A stretch of 64,000 nt of DNA from assembly GCF_900187505.1 (NCBI RefSeq), contig NZ_FYDL01000002.1:186001-250000 (forward strand). The letters are read 5' to 3'. The notes below the pieces were generated by a model. That model was not told the DNA's origin. It saw only the letters and a program-made list of their open reading frames with translations, and made no database searches. Of this stretch, positions 34,957-44,521 are shown in pieces (the first letter of the stretch is position 1; every line of letters starts with the position of its first letter). A program made the translations under genes and the position numbers. This stretch comes from Pseudomonas sp. Irchel s3h17. Its GTDB lineage: Bacteria; Pseudomonadota; Gammaproteobacteria; Pseudomonadales; Pseudomonadaceae.

Positions 34957-36366
34957 TCAGAGTGGCTTGCCGCGATTGCCATGCTGGCTGACAAAGGCCT
35001 GCACGGCTTTCAGGTCATTTGGCAGAACGGTGCAGCGTTCATCCCGCTCGAACAAATCAGAAAGGTGAGCAGGCAGCTCAAGCGTTTTTCCTACACCGGC
35101 TTTTTCCACCGCTTCCGGAAACTTGACCGGATGGGCGGTGCCCAGGACCACCATCGGAATATCCAGGCTACGGCGGCACTCACGGGCGGCCTTGACGCCG
35201 ATGGCGGTGTGCGGATCCAGCAGCTCGCCCGTCTGGGCGAAGACTTCAGCGATGGTTTCGCAGGTTTGTGCATCGTCCACGGCCAGCGAATCGAAGAGTT
35301 TGCGCGCCTCGGTCCAGCGCTCCTGTTCGACGCTGAAACCACCACCTTGCTTGAAGGTGTCCATCAGGCCCGCAATCGCTGCACCATTACGACCATGCAG
35401 GTCGAACAGCAGGCGTTCGAAGTTCGACGACACCATGATATCCATGGACGGCGACAGCGTGGCGTGCAGGGTTTCCTTGACGTACTGGTTGCCGCTCATG
35501 AAGCGGTGCAGGATGTCGTTGCGGTTGGTGGCGACGATCAACTGGTTGATCGGCAGCCCCATGTTGCGTGCCAGGTAGCCAGCGAAAATATCGCCGAAGT
35601 TACCGGTCGGTACCGAGAACGACACCGAACGCGCCGGGCCGCCAAGCTGCAAGGCGGCGTGGAAGTAGTAAACGATCTGGGCCATGATCCGCGCCCAGTT
35701 GATCGAGTTCACTGCCACCAGGCGCGTGCCCTTGAGGAAGCTCTGGTCGGCGAAGCTGGCCTTGACCATTTCCTGGCAGTCATCGAAGTTGCCTTCGATG
35801 GCGATGTTGTGGATGTTGTCGCCGAACAGTGTGGTCATCTGCCGGCGCTGCACTTCCGAGACACGGTTGTGCGGATGCAGGATGAAGATATCGACGTTTT
35901 CGCAGTGTTTGCAGCCCTCGATGGCCGCCGAGCCGGTATCACCCGAGGTGGCGCCCACGATGACCACGCGCTCGCCGCGTTTTTCCAGCACATAGTCAAG
36001 CAAGCGACCGAGCAGCTGCAGGGCAAAGTCCTTGAACGCCAGGGTCGGGCCGTGGAACAGCTCCAACACCCATTCGTTGCCGTTCAGCTGGCGCAGCGGT
36101 GCGACCGCGTTATGGGAGAAGGCACCGTAGGTAGCTTCCAGAATCTTTTTGAAGTCGGCGTCCGGAATACTGCCGGCCACAAACGGGCGCATCACCCGGA
36201 AAGCCAGCTCGTGATACGGCAAGCCAGCCCAGGAAGCGATTTCTTCCTGGGTGAAGCGTGGCAGGTTTTCCGGCACGTACAGGCCGCCGTCGCTGGCCAG
36301 GCCAGCCAACAATACGTCTTCGAAATTCAGGGCCGGTGCCTGGCCGCGGGTACTGATATAGCGCAT
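34957..36366 (-). CDS. thrC: Threonine synthase
   Basis: A 469-residue PLP enzyme. The N-terminus MRYISTRGQAPALNFEDVLL is typical of the long gammaproteobacterial ThrC. The PLP lysine is in LAFKDFALQLLGRLLD, the phosphate-binding loop is GATSGDTGSAAIEG, and NSINWARIMAQIVYYFHA and SFSVPTGNFGDIFAGYLA are conserved blocks. It converts O-phosphohomoserine to threonine. It lies downstream of hom, separated by a repeat-containing gap, the usual Pseudomonas order. Confidence 0.97.
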   Translation of the reverse strand: MRYISTRGQAPALNFEDVLLAGLASDGGLYVPENLPRFTQEEIASWAGLPYHELAFRVMRPFVAGSIPDADFKKILEATYGAFSHNAVAPLRQLNGNEWVLELFHGPTLAFKDFALQLLGRLLDYVLEKRGERVVIVGATSGDTGSAAIEGCKHCENVDIFILHPHNRVSEVQRRQMTTLFGDNIHNIAIEGNFDDCQEMVKASFADQSFLKGTRLVAVNSINWARIMAQIVYYFHAALQLGGPARSVSFSVPTGNFGDIFAGYLARNMGLPINQLIVATNRNDILHRFMSGNQYVKETLHATLSPSMDIMVSSNFERLLFDLHGRNGAAIAGLMDTFKQGGGFSVEQERWTEARKLFDSLAVDDAQTCETIAEVFAQTGELLDPHTAIGVKAARECRRSLDIPMVVLGTAHPVKFPEAVEKAGVGKTLELPAHLSDLFERDERCTVLPNDLKAVQAFVSQHGNRGKPL

Positions 36367-36391
36367 AAGATCAAACCTTCGGTTTGGGCTT

Positions 36392-36462
36392 CAAGCTACA
36401 AGCTGCAAGCTGCACGTTAAAAGCGATTGGCCTTTTGTTTGCAGTTTGCGGCTTGTAGCTTG
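36392..36462. repeat. Inverted repeat in the hom-thrC gap
   Basis: CAAGCTACAAGCTGCAAGCT... at 36392-36414 and a near-inverse copy at 36440-36462 (ending GGCTTGTAGCTTG) form an imperfect stem with a 25-base centre. A third degraded copy follows at about 36484-36510. This is a different repeat family from the GTGGCGAG-type elements elsewhere. Confidence 0.65.
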
Positions 36463-36515
36463 CCGCTGTGTTGATTGCTTTTACTTGCAGCTTGGAGCTA
36501 GACGCTGCAGCGGCT

Positions 36516-37820
36516 TCAGTTCAAATGCTCGACGCGGATCCGTACGACCGGACCGTCCACGCCCTGCAGCGCTTCAAGGGCCGCGATCGCGTCATTCATG
36601 CGTTGTTCCAGCACACGATGCGTCAGCAGGATCATAGGCACCAGACCGTCGTGTTCTTCGACTTCCTTTTGCATGATCGATTCGATGTTGATACCACGCT
36701 CCGACAGGATGCTCGCCACCTGGGCCAGTACGCCTGGATGATCCTTGGCCTGGATACGCAGGTAGTAGGCACTCTCGCAGGCTTCGATCGGCAGGATCGG
36801 GTGAGACGACAGCGAATCCGGCTGGAAGGCCAGGTGCGGCACACGGTTCTCAGGGTCGCTGGTCATCGCACGAACCACGTCCACCAGGTCGGCAATCACC
36901 GACGAAGCGGTCGGTTCCATGCCGGCGCCGGCACCGTAGAACAAGGTCGAACCGGCCGCATCGCCGTTGACCATCACCGCGTTCATCACACCGTTGACGT
37001 TGGCGATCAGGCGATCGGCCGGGATCAGGGTCGGGTGTACGCGCAGCTCGATGCCGCTGGCGGTGCTGCGAGCCACGCCCAGGTGCTTGATGCGATAGCC
37101 CAGGGCCTCGGCGTAGTTCACGTCGGCGGTGGTCAGCTTGGTGATGCCTTCGGTGTAGGCCTTGTCGAATTGCAGTGGGATACCAAAGGCAATGGACGCC
37201 AGGATGGTCAGCTTGTGCGCGGCATCGATGCCTTCGACGTCGAAGGTAGGATCGGCTTCGGCATACCCCAGGGCCTGGGCTTCGGCGAGCACATCTTCAA
37301 AGGTACGGCCCTTCTCACGCATTTCGGTGAGGATGAAGTTGCCGGTGCCGTTGATGATGCCGGCGACCCAGTTGATGCGGTTGGCCGACAGGCCTTCACG
37401 AATCGCCTTGATCACTGGAATGCCACCGGCTACCGCCGCTTCGAAAGCCACGATCACGCCCTTCTCGCGTGCCTTGGCGAAAATTTCATTACCGTGAACG
37501 GCAATCAATGCCTTGTTCGCGGTGACCACATGCTTGCCATTCTCGATGGCCTTGAGTACCAGCTCGCGGGCAACGGTGTAGCCGCCCATCAGCTCTATGA
37601 CGATGTCGATCTCAGGGTTCGTGGCCACTTCGAAGACATCGTTGGTAATCGCAATACCGGTCGTTTGGAACTGAGGCTTTGGCGTGCGCATGGCAATTTG
37701 TGCCACTTCGATTCCACGCCCGGCACGACGAGCAATTTCCTCGGCGTTGCGTTGAAGTACGTTGAGGGTACCGCCACCGACGGTCCCTAACCCACAGATG
37801 CCTACTTTGACCGGTTTCAC
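36516..37820 (-). CDS. hom: Homoserine dehydrogenase
   Basis: A 434-residue protein starting at a GTG (37820) with GGGGAG before it; the upstream TTG in frame lacks such a site. NADP-binding is in VKVGICGLGTVGGGTLN. The catalytic domain has GIPVIKAIREGLSANRINWV, GTGNFILTEM and YAEADPTFDVEGIDAAHKL. A C-terminal ACT domain (AYYLRIQAKDHPGVLAQVAS onwards) gives threonine feedback control. It reduces aspartate semialdehyde to homoserine. thrC follows downstream, and dsbC precedes it. Confidence 0.97.
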   Translation of the reverse strand: MKPVKVGICGLGTVGGGTLNVLQRNAEEIARRAGRGIEVAQIAMRTPKPQFQTTGIAITNDVFEVATNPEIDIVIELMGGYTVARELVLKAIENGKHVVTANKALIAVHGNEIFAKAREKGVIVAFEAAVAGGIPVIKAIREGLSANRINWVAGIINGTGNFILTEMREKGRTFEDVLAEAQALGYAEADPTFDVEGIDAAHKLTILASIAFGIPLQFDKAYTEGITKLTTADVNYAEALGYRIKHLGVARSTASGIELRVHPTLIPADRLIANVNGVMNAVMVNGDAAGSTLFYGAGAGMEPTASSVIADLVDVVRAMTSDPENRVPHLAFQPDSLSSHPILPIEACESAYYLRIQAKDHPGVLAQVASILSERGINIESIMQKEVEEHDGLVPMILLTHRVLEQRMNDAIAALEALQGVDGPVVRIRVEHLN

Positions 37821-37956
37821 TGTGAACTCCCCATAAAACGGCCGACTCAAGGCCGGCCGTGGAAAACAGCCACACGGTGTGCGGCTCTCTATTAATGGAA
37901 CGCCGACGTCTGTCGTCGCACCATGATCGTCAAAGGCTTACCGTGACGACACAGGA

Positions 37957-38688
37957 TTATTTAGCACCCAACGCCAGTTTGGCGATTTGTGGCGCTGGCT
38001 GGTAGCCCGGAATCACCTGGCCATCGGCCAAAACGATGGCCGGTGTACCGTTCACACCGATGGACTGGCCCAGGGCGAACTGTTTGGAAACCGGGTTGGC
38101 GCATTTCGCAGCCTTGATTTCCTTGCCTTCCACCATCTTGTCCATGGCGGCTTTCTTGTCAGCGGAGCACCAGACGGCCTGCAGCTGTTCGTCGCCCGGC
38201 GAGCCCAGGCCCTGGCGCGGGAATGCAACATAACGCACTTCGACGCCCATTTTGTTCAAGGCCGGCACTTCAGCGTGCAATTTGTGGCAGTAAGGGCACG
38301 TCGTATCGGTGAACACGGTGATGTGCGTCTTGGTTTCACCGATGGCCGGGTAAACCACGGTTTCAGCAACCGGAATGCCATTGATCAGCTTGGCGATACC
38401 CAGGCGTTCGGTTTTCTCGGTCAGGTTGACCGGCTTGCCGTCCTTGAGCTGGAACAGATAGCCCTGAACAATGTACTGACCATCTGCGCTGGCGTACAGG
38501 ACACGGCTGCCCTTGAGTTTGACTTCGTAGAGACCGGCCAGCGGGCTGGCAGTGATGGATTCGATCGGCGTGTCGAGCGCAAGGCTTTCCAGGCTTTTAC
38601 GAATGGCTTTGTCGGCCGCATCATCGGCGACGGCAAAGGTGCTGACCAACGCAATGATTGCGGCGGCGAATATCTGGGTCAGACGCAT
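37957..38688 (-). CDS. dsbC: Thiol:disulfide interchange protein DsbC
   Basis: A 243-residue periplasmic protein. The start at 38688 (MRLTQIFAAAIIALVSTFAVA) has AGGAG before it and gives a clean signal peptide. The dimerisation domain (DKAIRKSLESLALDTPIESI) precedes the thioredoxin fold with the CPYC active site in TDTTCPYCHKLHAEVP and the cis-Pro in GVNGTPAIVL. It isomerises wrong disulfides and is kept reduced by DsbD. Its place between xerD and hom is the standard order in Pseudomonas. Confidence 0.96.
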   Translation of the reverse strand: MRLTQIFAAAIIALVSTFAVADDAADKAIRKSLESLALDTPIESITASPLAGLYEVKLKGSRVLYASADGQYIVQGYLFQLKDGKPVNLTEKTERLGIAKLINGIPVAETVVYPAIGETKTHITVFTDTTCPYCHKLHAEVPALNKMGVEVRYVAFPRQGLGSPGDEQLQAVWCSADKKAAMDKMVEGKEIKAAKCANPVSKQFALGQSIGVNGTPAIVLADGQVIPGYQPAPQIAKLALGAK

Positions 38689-38823
38689 GAGAACTCCTGA
38701 AGGCGGACAAATGGGTCGGTTAGAACGCCCGTAGCGGGACACCGGGTCATAACCGTCCATCGTGCAAACCGGCAAAGCCTATCACATTAGGCCCGCGTGG
38801 CCGACTGGAGCTGACACAAGTCA

Positions 38824-38957
38824 TTGTGGCGAGGGAGCTTGCTCCCGCTCGACTGCGAAGCAGTCGCAAAACGGGCAGCTCGATTTTCCCGAATGACCGT
38901 GGTGTGTGGATTTGGGGCCGCTGCGCGACCCAGCGGGAGCAAGCTCCCTCGCCACAA
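38824..38957. repeat. REPIN with perfect 26-bp arms
   Basis: The arms 38824-38849 (TTGTGGCGAGGGAGCTTGCT...) and 38932-38957 are perfect inverted copies, separated by 82 bases. It occupies most of the xerD-dsbC gap and has the same arm family as the element at 15466. Confidence 0.85.
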
Positions 38958-38985
38958 AGGTCACAGTTTATCCATAAGGGATTTG

Positions 38986-39882
38986 CTAACCGCGCGGGTG
39001 GTGCCTGGCATGCAGATCCTGCAGGCGTGCCCGTGCAACATGGGTATAAATCTGCGTGGTCGACAGGTCGCTGTGGCCAAGCAACATCTGCACCACCCGC
39101 AGGTCGGCGCCGTGGTTGAGCAAATGGGTGGCAAAGGCATGGCGCAACGTATGGGGCGACAGGGATTTGCCGATGCCGGCAACCTGGGCCTGGTGCTTGA
39201 TGCGATGCCAGAACGTCTGCCGGGTCATCTGCTCACCGCGAATACTGGGAAACAGCACATCACTGGGACGCCCGCCAAGCATTTCGCCACGACCATCGCG
39301 CAAGTACCGTTCGACCCAGACTATCGCTTCCTCCCCCATCGGCACCAGGCGCTCCTTGCTGCCCTTGCCCATCACCCGCAGCACGCCCTGGCGCAGGTTG
39401 ACCTGCTCCAGCGTCAGGCTGACCAACTCGGTGACGCGCAAGCCACAGGCATACAGGACCTCCAGCATGGCGCGGTCGCGCTGACCGATCGCTTCGCTCA
39501 AGTCAGGTGCCGCCAGCAAGGCCTCCACATCGGCTTCGGACAACGACTTGGGCAGTGGCCTGCCTAGCTGTGGCATGTCGACCTGTAATGTCGGATCCAC
39601 CACGATCAGCTTTTCGCGCAACAGATAACGATAGAATCCACGCACTCCGGAAAGAAATCGAGCCGTGGACCGGGGTTTGTAGTGCTGTTCGAGGCGCCAG
39701 GCCAGGTGATCGAGAATCAACTCGCGACCCGCGTTGGGTAGCTCGATCCCCCGCTCCTGAAGCCAGCCGTTGAACAGCGACAAATCACTGCGATAGGCAT
39801 CCCGGGTGTTATCGGAAAGTCCCTTTTCCAACCACAAGGCGTCGAGGAACTGGTCAATCAATGGGTGTTCGATGGCGGGCAT
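38986..39882 (-). CDS. xerD: Site-specific tyrosine recombinase XerD
   Basis: A 298-residue protein of the usual XerD length. The N-terminal SAM-like domain (FLDALWLEKGLSDNTRDAYR) is followed by the catalytic domain with Arg in YACGLRVTELVSL, HxxR in SPHTLRHAFATHLLNHG, the second His in LLGHSDLSTTQIYTHV and the nucleophile Tyr in the same segment. It resolves chromosome dimers at dif with XerC. Context with dsbC and hom is standard. Confidence 0.97.
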   Translation of the reverse strand: MPAIEHPLIDQFLDALWLEKGLSDNTRDAYRSDLSLFNGWLQERGIELPNAGRELILDHLAWRLEQHYKPRSTARFLSGVRGFYRYLLREKLIVVDPTLQVDMPQLGRPLPKSLSEADVEALLAAPDLSEAIGQRDRAMLEVLYACGLRVTELVSLTLEQVNLRQGVLRVMGKGSKERLVPMGEEAIVWVERYLRDGRGEMLGGRPSDVLFPSIRGEQMTRQTFWHRIKHQAQVAGIGKSLSPHTLRHAFATHLLNHGADLRVVQMLLGHSDLSTTQIYTHVARARLQDLHARHHPRG

Positions 39883-39988
39883 GGGTACTCAAGACACGCA
39901 GGCCAGGGCTGCGCGCAAAAAAGAATGAACGATAAAAAACCACCGCTAGTCTTTCATAGCCGGTGAACTCAAGGAACAGGGAGCATCA

Positions 39989-41797
39989 ATGAACGAGCAG
40001 CAAATTCTATTGGCTTTCGGTGGCATCGGCGCGGCGGCGCTAGGCTGCCAATGGCTGGCCTGGCGCCTGAAACTGCCGGCCATCCTGTTTCTGCTGCTCA
40101 GTGGCATTCTGGCAGGTCCGGTGTTGGGCTGGCTGGATCCGCAGGAGTTGTTCGGTCCCTTGCTGATGCCGCTAGTCTCACTGGCGGTGGCGCTGATTCT
40201 GTTCGAAGGCAGCCTGACACTGCATCTGTCGCAGTGGCGTGAAATCGGCAGTGTCGTGCACCGCCTGGTGACCCTTGGCGCACTGTCGACCTGGGTCGTG
40301 ATCGCCGTCGCCACCCACTGGCTGCTGGATTTCGACTGGCTGCTGGCCATCCTGTTCGGCAGCCTGACCCTGGTCACCGGCCCCACCGTGATCGTGCCGA
40401 TGCTGCGCGTGGTGCGCCCCAACGCCTCGATTGCCAACATCCTGCGCTGGGAGGGCATTGTCATCGACCCGATTGGCGCACTGCTCGCCGTGGTGGTCTA
40501 CAGCTTCATCATCGCCAGCGGTGCAGGCCAAGGCTTCCAGCAAAGCCTGTTGACGTTCGGCGGAGTCATTCTATGTGGCAGCCTGTTCGGGATCGCCGGT
40601 GGCTGGGCGCTGGGCACCGTCATCCGTCGGCAATGGTTGCCGGAATACCTGCACAACCTGGCGGCGCTCGCGGCGGTACTGGGGATATTCATTGCCGCAA
40701 ATGAAACAATGAATGAGTCAGGCTTGCTGGCGGTCACCCTGATGGGCATGTGGCTGGCCAACATGAAGGGTGTGGACGTGCGACATATCCTGCACTTCAA
40801 GGAAAACCTCAGCGTCCTGCTGATTTCAGGCCTGTTCATCCTGCTGGCGGCGCGCCTGGACCTATACGCGATGATCGCCCTCGGGCCGTTCGTGCTGATC
40901 CTGCTGCTGGTGATTCAGTTTATCGCCCGACCATTGAACGTCGTGCTATCGACCTTTGGCTCAAACCTGAACTGGCGCGAGCGCGCCCTGCTGGCCTGGA
41001 TTGCCCCTCGAGGGATTGTCGCGGCGGCCGTGTCGGCGATCTTTGCCATCCGCCTGCATGAAGCCGGTCATCAAGGGGCCCTGCTGCTGGTTCCCCTGAC
41101 CTTTGCCGTGATCATTGGCACGGTGGTGTTGCAAAGTGCCACTGCGCGCCCGCTCGCTCGGTTGCTGAAAGTCGCCGAGCCTGCACCGAGTGGCTTCCTG
41201 ATCGTGGGTGCCAACAGTCCTTCGCGCACCCTCGGCAAAGCCTTGCAACAACTGGGGTGTCGCGTGCTGCTGACCGACTCGAGCTGGGAAAACATTCGCG
41301 CGGCACGCATGGAAGGTTTGCCGACTTACTTCGGTAACCCGGCCTCGCAACACGCGGATGCCCACCTGGACCTGGTCGGCCTCGGTCATCTGCTGGCGCT
41401 GTCCCCCTCGGGGGAACTGAACACGCTGGCGTCCATGCGTTTTCGCCATGAGTTCGGCCATCAGCGCATGTTCTCCCTGGCCAGCGGCCAGGAAAGCCGG
41501 CGCACCGACAAGCACCGGGCCAGTCACGAACATCGCGGGCAACTGCTGGGCAGCCAGGTACTGACCTACACCAAGCTGGCCAGCCTGCTCGGCCAGGGCG
41601 CCGAACTCTACACCACCCAACTGACAGACGGCTTTGGCTGGGCGGACTACCAGGCGCTGCATGGCGATCGCGCCACACTGCTGTTCGCCCGCGACACCGC
41701 TGGCTGGGTGCATGTGGTGACACCCGACAGCCTGCTGAAACCGGCAGCCGGCTGGACACTGGTGGCCTTGATCCAACCCGAGACCAGCAACGCCTGA
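39989..41797 (+). CDS. CPA1-type cation:proton antiporter with nucleotide-binding-like C-terminus
   Basis: A 602-residue inner-membrane protein with GGGAG before the ATG. Around 12 helices occupy residues 1-395, with LFEGSLTLHLSQWREIG, GPTVIVPMLRVVRPN and WIAPRGIVAAAVSAIFAIRL, the NhaP-type Na+/H+ exchanger markers. The C-terminal part (about 400-600) starts SGFLIVGANSPSRTLGKALQQLGCRVLLTDSSW, a Rossmann-like region resembling TrkA-N/RCK domains, which suggests control by a nucleotide. It likely exchanges Na+ or K+ for protons. It stands alone, divergent from xerD. Confidence 0.9.
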   Translation: MNEQQILLAFGGIGAAALGCQWLAWRLKLPAILFLLLSGILAGPVLGWLDPQELFGPLLMPLVSLAVALILFEGSLTLHLSQWREIGSVVHRLVTLGALSTWVVIAVATHWLLDFDWLLAILFGSLTLVTGPTVIVPMLRVVRPNASIANILRWEGIVIDPIGALLAVVVYSFIIASGAGQGFQQSLLTFGGVILCGSLFGIAGGWALGTVIRRQWLPEYLHNLAALAAVLGIFIAANETMNESGLLAVTLMGMWLANMKGVDVRHILHFKENLSVLLISGLFILLAARLDLYAMIALGPFVLILLLVIQFIARPLNVVLSTFGSNLNWRERALLAWIAPRGIVAAAVSAIFAIRLHEAGHQGALLLVPLTFAVIIGTVVLQSATARPLARLLKVAEPAPSGFLIVGANSPSRTLGKALQQLGCRVLLTDSSWENIRAARMEGLPTYFGNPASQHADAHLDLVGLGHLLALSPSGELNTLASMRFRHEFGHQRMFSLASGQESRRTDKHRASHEHRGQLLGSQVLTYTKLASLLGQGAELYTTQLTDGFGWADYQALHGDRATLLFARDTAGWVHVVTPDSLLKPAAGWTLVALIQPETSNA

Positions 41798-41819
41798 CCG
41801 ATTCCCCCGTAGTTTCGGG

Positions 41820-42233
41820 TCAGGCCGCAAATCCGGGCAATACAGGCACCGGGCGCTTGTCCTCATCGATCGCGACAAAGCTGAACTGGCCATGGATGGC
41901 CTTTTCCCGACCGTCGCAACTCATGCTCTCGACAAACACCTCGACCTCGACCTTGAGGCTGGTGTTGCCGACCTTGATCACTCGCCCCACCAACTCGACG
42001 ATGGAACCGGCCGCAATCGCATGATTGAAGTCGATGCGATCGGTGGATACGGTCACCAGTGGCAGCCGGCAGAAGCGGGTGGCGGCGATGAACGAGACTT
42101 CGTCCATCCAGGCCAGTGCCGTGCCGCCGAACAGGGTGTTGTGGTGGTTGGTGGTCGACGGAAAGACGGCTTTGGTGACGCGGGTTACCGAGAGTTCGGT
42201 GCGACGTTCGATTTCTAGTTCACGGGGAGTCAT
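41820..42233 (-). CDS. Acyl-CoA thioesterase (hotdog fold)
   Basis: A 137-residue protein starting at ATG 42233 (MTPRELEIERRTELSVTRVT). The hotdog motif NHHNTLFGGTALAWMDEVSFIAA has the conserved Asn/His and Asp of YciA-like thioesterases. The C-terminus (HGQFSFVAIDEDKRPVPVL) is typical too. It hydrolyses acyl-CoAs, with broad specificity in relatives. It lies downstream of the ribosomal operon, separated by a terminator. Confidence 0.92.
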   Translation of the reverse strand: MTPRELEIERRTELSVTRVTKAVFPSTTNHHNTLFGGTALAWMDEVSFIAATRFCRLPLVTVSTDRIDFNHAIAAGSIVELVGRVIKVGNTSLKVEVEVFVESMSCDGREKAIHGQFSFVAIDEDKRPVPVLPGFAA

Positions 42234-42278
42234 GAGTCTGGCCTGGTACAGAGGTGCTGTGGATAAATTGCGGACAAC

Positions 42279-42306
42279 AAAAAAGCAGCCCGTAGGCTGC
42301 TTTTTT
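42279..42306 (-). terminator. Terminator of the rpsP-rplS operon
   Basis: A perfect stem of six A, GCAGCC, a CGTA loop, GGCTGC and six T reads equally on both strands. It lies 19 bases after the rplS stop on the minus strand. It is a strong intrinsic terminator and may be bidirectional. Confidence 0.93.
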
Positions 42307-42324
42307 CTGCATCGGAAGCTGGAC

Positions 42325-42675
42325 TTAAGCCAGTTTTTCCTTGATGCGAGCTGCTTTACCCGACAGGTCGCGCAGGTAGTACAGCTTGGCTTTACGTACG
42401 TCACCGCGACGCTTGACAGCCATGCTGTCGATTTGCGGGCTGTAGGTCTGGAAAGTACGCTCTACGCCAACACCGTTGGAGATTTTACGAACGGTGAATG
42501 CACTGTTAACGCCGCGGTTACGCTTGGCGATTACAACGCCTTCGAACGCTTGCAGACGCGAACGGTCGCCTTCCTTCACTTTCACCTGAACGACAATGGT
42601 GTCGCCCGGGGCAAAGGTAGGGATCTCTTTGGTCATCTGCTCTGCTTCGAGTGCAAGGATGATTTTGTTAGTCAT
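42325..42675 (-). CDS. rplS: 50S ribosomal protein L19
   Basis: A 116-residue protein with the L19 signature ([20 protein letters not shown], then [20 protein letters not shown] and [18 protein letters not shown]). It sits at the 30S-50S interface. It is the last gene of rpsP-rimM-trmD-rplS, ending at a strong terminator. Confidence 0.98.
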
Positions 42676-42720
42676 GCTGTGCTCCTAAGGTAAATCGTCG
42701 GATCTACCATCGATACGTTG

Positions 42721-43473
42721 TTAACTATCGTCCCGCTCGCGGATGTATTCCTCGAGCAGCTTCTTCTCTTCTCCAGAAAGCGAGCGGCTTTCCAGAAGAT
42801 CGGCGCGTCGTTCAAAGGTCCTACCAAGGGACTGCTGTAAACGCCAACGCCGGATGTGCGCGTGATTGCCACTTAGCAACACGTCGGGAACACGCTGATC
42901 CACATACACCTCCGGTCGGGTGTAATGCGGGCAATCCAGCAGACCATCCGTAAAGGAATCTTCCTCGGCGGAGTCCGCATGCCCTAAAGCTCCAGGCAGC
43001 AGTCGCGTAACCGCGTCAATCAGGACCATCGCCGGCAGCTCACCGCCAGACAGTACATAGTCACCAATCGACCACTCTTCATCGACATGAGCTTCAATAA
43101 ACCGCTCGTCAATGCCTTCATAGCGGCCGGCAATCAGGATTAATGCTTCCTCATTCGCCAACCCGCGTACCGCCGACTGAGTCAGTTGACGGCCTTGGGG
43201 CGACAGGTAAATTACCTTCGCCGCCTCCCCGGCTGCTGCCTTGGCCTGAACCAGAGCATCTTCCAGGGGCTTGATCTTCATCACCATGCCCGGGCCACCG
43301 CCAAATGGGCGATCGTCCACGGTGTGATGTCGATCCGTTGTGTAGTCTCGCGGATTCCAACAGGTCAGCTGCAAGAGCCCCTGTTTCACCGCACGACTGG
43401 TGATGCCGTAGTCGCTGATGGCGGAAAACATCTCGGGAAACAGACTGATCACTTCGACGCGCAAGTTAGCCAC
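42721..43473 (-). CDS. trmD: tRNA (guanine-37-N1)-methyltransferase
   Basis: A 250-residue SPOUT methyltransferase. The start is a GTG at 43473 ([16 protein letters not shown]), 2 bases after the rimM stop. The knotted-fold motifs are LISPQGRQ-like [31 protein letters not shown] and [20 protein letters not shown]. It methylates G37 of tRNAs reading CNN codons to prevent frameshifting. Tight spacing shows translational coupling in the operon. Confidence 0.97.
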   Translation of the reverse strand: MANLRVEVISLFPEMFSAISDYGITSRAVKQGLLQLTCWNPRDYTTDRHHTVDDRPFGGGPGMVMKIKPLEDALVQAKAAAGEAAKVIYLSPQGRQLTQSAVRGLANEEALILIAGRYEGIDERFIEAHVDEEWSIGDYVLSGGELPAMVLIDAVTRLLPGALGHADSAEEDSFTDGLLDCPHYTRPEVYVDQRVPDVLLSGNHAHIRRWRLQQSLGRTFERRADLLESRSLSGEEKKLLEEYIRERDDS

Positions 43474-43475
43474 GT

Positions 43476-44015
43476 CTAGAAGTCCGCGTCCCAATCCACC
43501 TTCATCTCGCCCGCCGCCAGGTCGACAGCCAACACGCATTGCTCCGTATAGGGCAACAGGCGTTCGCGATCATCCAGGCTGCCAGCGCAAGGCTTGACCA
43601 CCATGACATCGTTCGAGCCAGTCTCCAGCAGGTGATCGATTTTCCCGAGCAATTGCCCAAGGTGGTCGATGACCTTCAGACCTTCCAGCTGGTACCAGTA
43701 GTACTCGCCGTCGGTCAGATCAGGAAACAGGTTACGCGGCACGCAGATTTCAAAACCGGCCAGAAGACGAGCTTCTTCACGGTCATCGAGACCTTTGAGC
43801 TTTGTGACCAGGAACTTGCCGTTTTGTACACGGCCGCTGACCAGCTCTACCTGCCGTACATCGCCTTCGCGCCGCAGCGTCCAGGTCTTGTAGTCCAACA
43901 GGTTTCCAATCGGATCAGTAAAGGAAAAGACCTTCACTTCGCCGCGAACGCCATGTATTGAGTAAATCTTGCCGATAACGATCAAATCATCAGCAATGGC
44001 TGGCGTCGCGTTCAT
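43476..44015 (-). CDS. rimM: Ribosome maturation factor RimM
   Basis: A 179-residue protein with N-terminal [20 protein letters not shown] and a C-terminal PRC-barrel domain ([20 protein letters not shown], and [19 protein letters not shown]). It assists 16S rRNA head maturation and binds S19. It starts 5 bases after the rpsP stop. Confidence 0.97.
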   Translation of the reverse strand: MNATPAIADDLIVIGKIYSIHGVRGEVKVFSFTDPIGNLLDYKTWTLRREGDVRQVELVSGRVQNGKFLVTKLKGLDDREEARLLAGFEICVPRNLFPDLTDGEYYWYQLEGLKVIDHLGQLLGKIDHLLETGSNDVMVVKPCAGSLDDRERLLPYTEQCVLAVDLAAGEMKVDWDADF

Positions 44016-44020
44016 ATTGC

Positions 44021-44272
44021 TCAGGCCGCAGCCTTAGCAGATTCCTTCAACAACTGAGCAACACGCTCAGAAGGTTGTGCACCAACGCTCAGCCAGTAGG
44101 CTACGCGCTCTTGGTTCACGGACAGACGGATTTCCTGACCACGAGCAACAGGGTTGAAGAAACCAACCTGTTCTTTGTGCGAACCGTCGCGCGGGTTGCG
44201 GCTGTCGGTTACGGTCAAGTGGTAGAACGGGCGCTTTTTGGAGCCGCCAAGGGCAAGACGGATTGTTAGCAT
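44021..44272 (-). CDS. rpsP: 30S ribosomal protein S16
   Basis: An 83-residue protein beginning [19 protein letters not shown] and with [15 protein letters not shown] and [19 protein letters not shown], standard S16. It is the first gene of the rpsP-rimM-trmD-rplS operon. The promoter at 44345-44372 lies about 75 bases upstream. Confidence 0.98.
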   Translation of the reverse strand: MLTIRLALGGSKKRPFYHLTVTDSRNPRDGSHKEQVGFFNPVARGQEIRLSVNQERVAYWLSVGAQPSERVAQLLKESAKAAA

Positions 44273-44344
44273 GTGAACATAGTTCCTGTAGTCGGTGCTG
44301 CAAATCTAAATGCACAGCGGGCATAGGTGCCCGAAAGGCCGCAT

Positions 44345-44372
44345 ATTCTAAGGAATATCCGGACTTTTGCAA
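44345..44372 (-). promoter_or_regulatory. Sigma-70-type promoter of the rpsP operon
   Basis: On the minus strand TTGCAA (44367-44372) and TAGAAT (44345-44350) are 16 bases apart, upstream of rpsP. Both hexamers are close to consensus, and the region is AT-rich. Confidence 0.7.
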
Positions 44373-44446
44373 ATGACTTTTTCCGGCACCTATAGGCATG
44401 CCATCCAGATTTGCGATAGAGCCGTTGCGAACAACGGCGAGTCAGC

Positions 44447-44492
44447 GCCCGCCAAGGCGGGCCACTGCTGGTCCCACGTCCGTGTGGGGACC
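44447..44492 (-). terminator. Hairpins downstream of ffh
   Basis: GCCCGCC/GGCGGGC (44447-44453 and 44456-44462) and a second stem GGTCCCAC.../...GTGGGGACC (44469-44492) lie just after the ffh stop on the minus strand. There is no T-run, so termination is likely but not certain. Confidence 0.5.
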
Positions 44493-44521
44493 GCGCCGAC
44501 AGGTATGCCGACGCGAATTCT

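Noticed and set aside
36392..36510. Possible CRISPR-like array from repeated AGCTTGC units
   Set aside because: The units are imperfect, closely spaced and inverted rather than direct with regular spacers, so they are an extragenic repeat.
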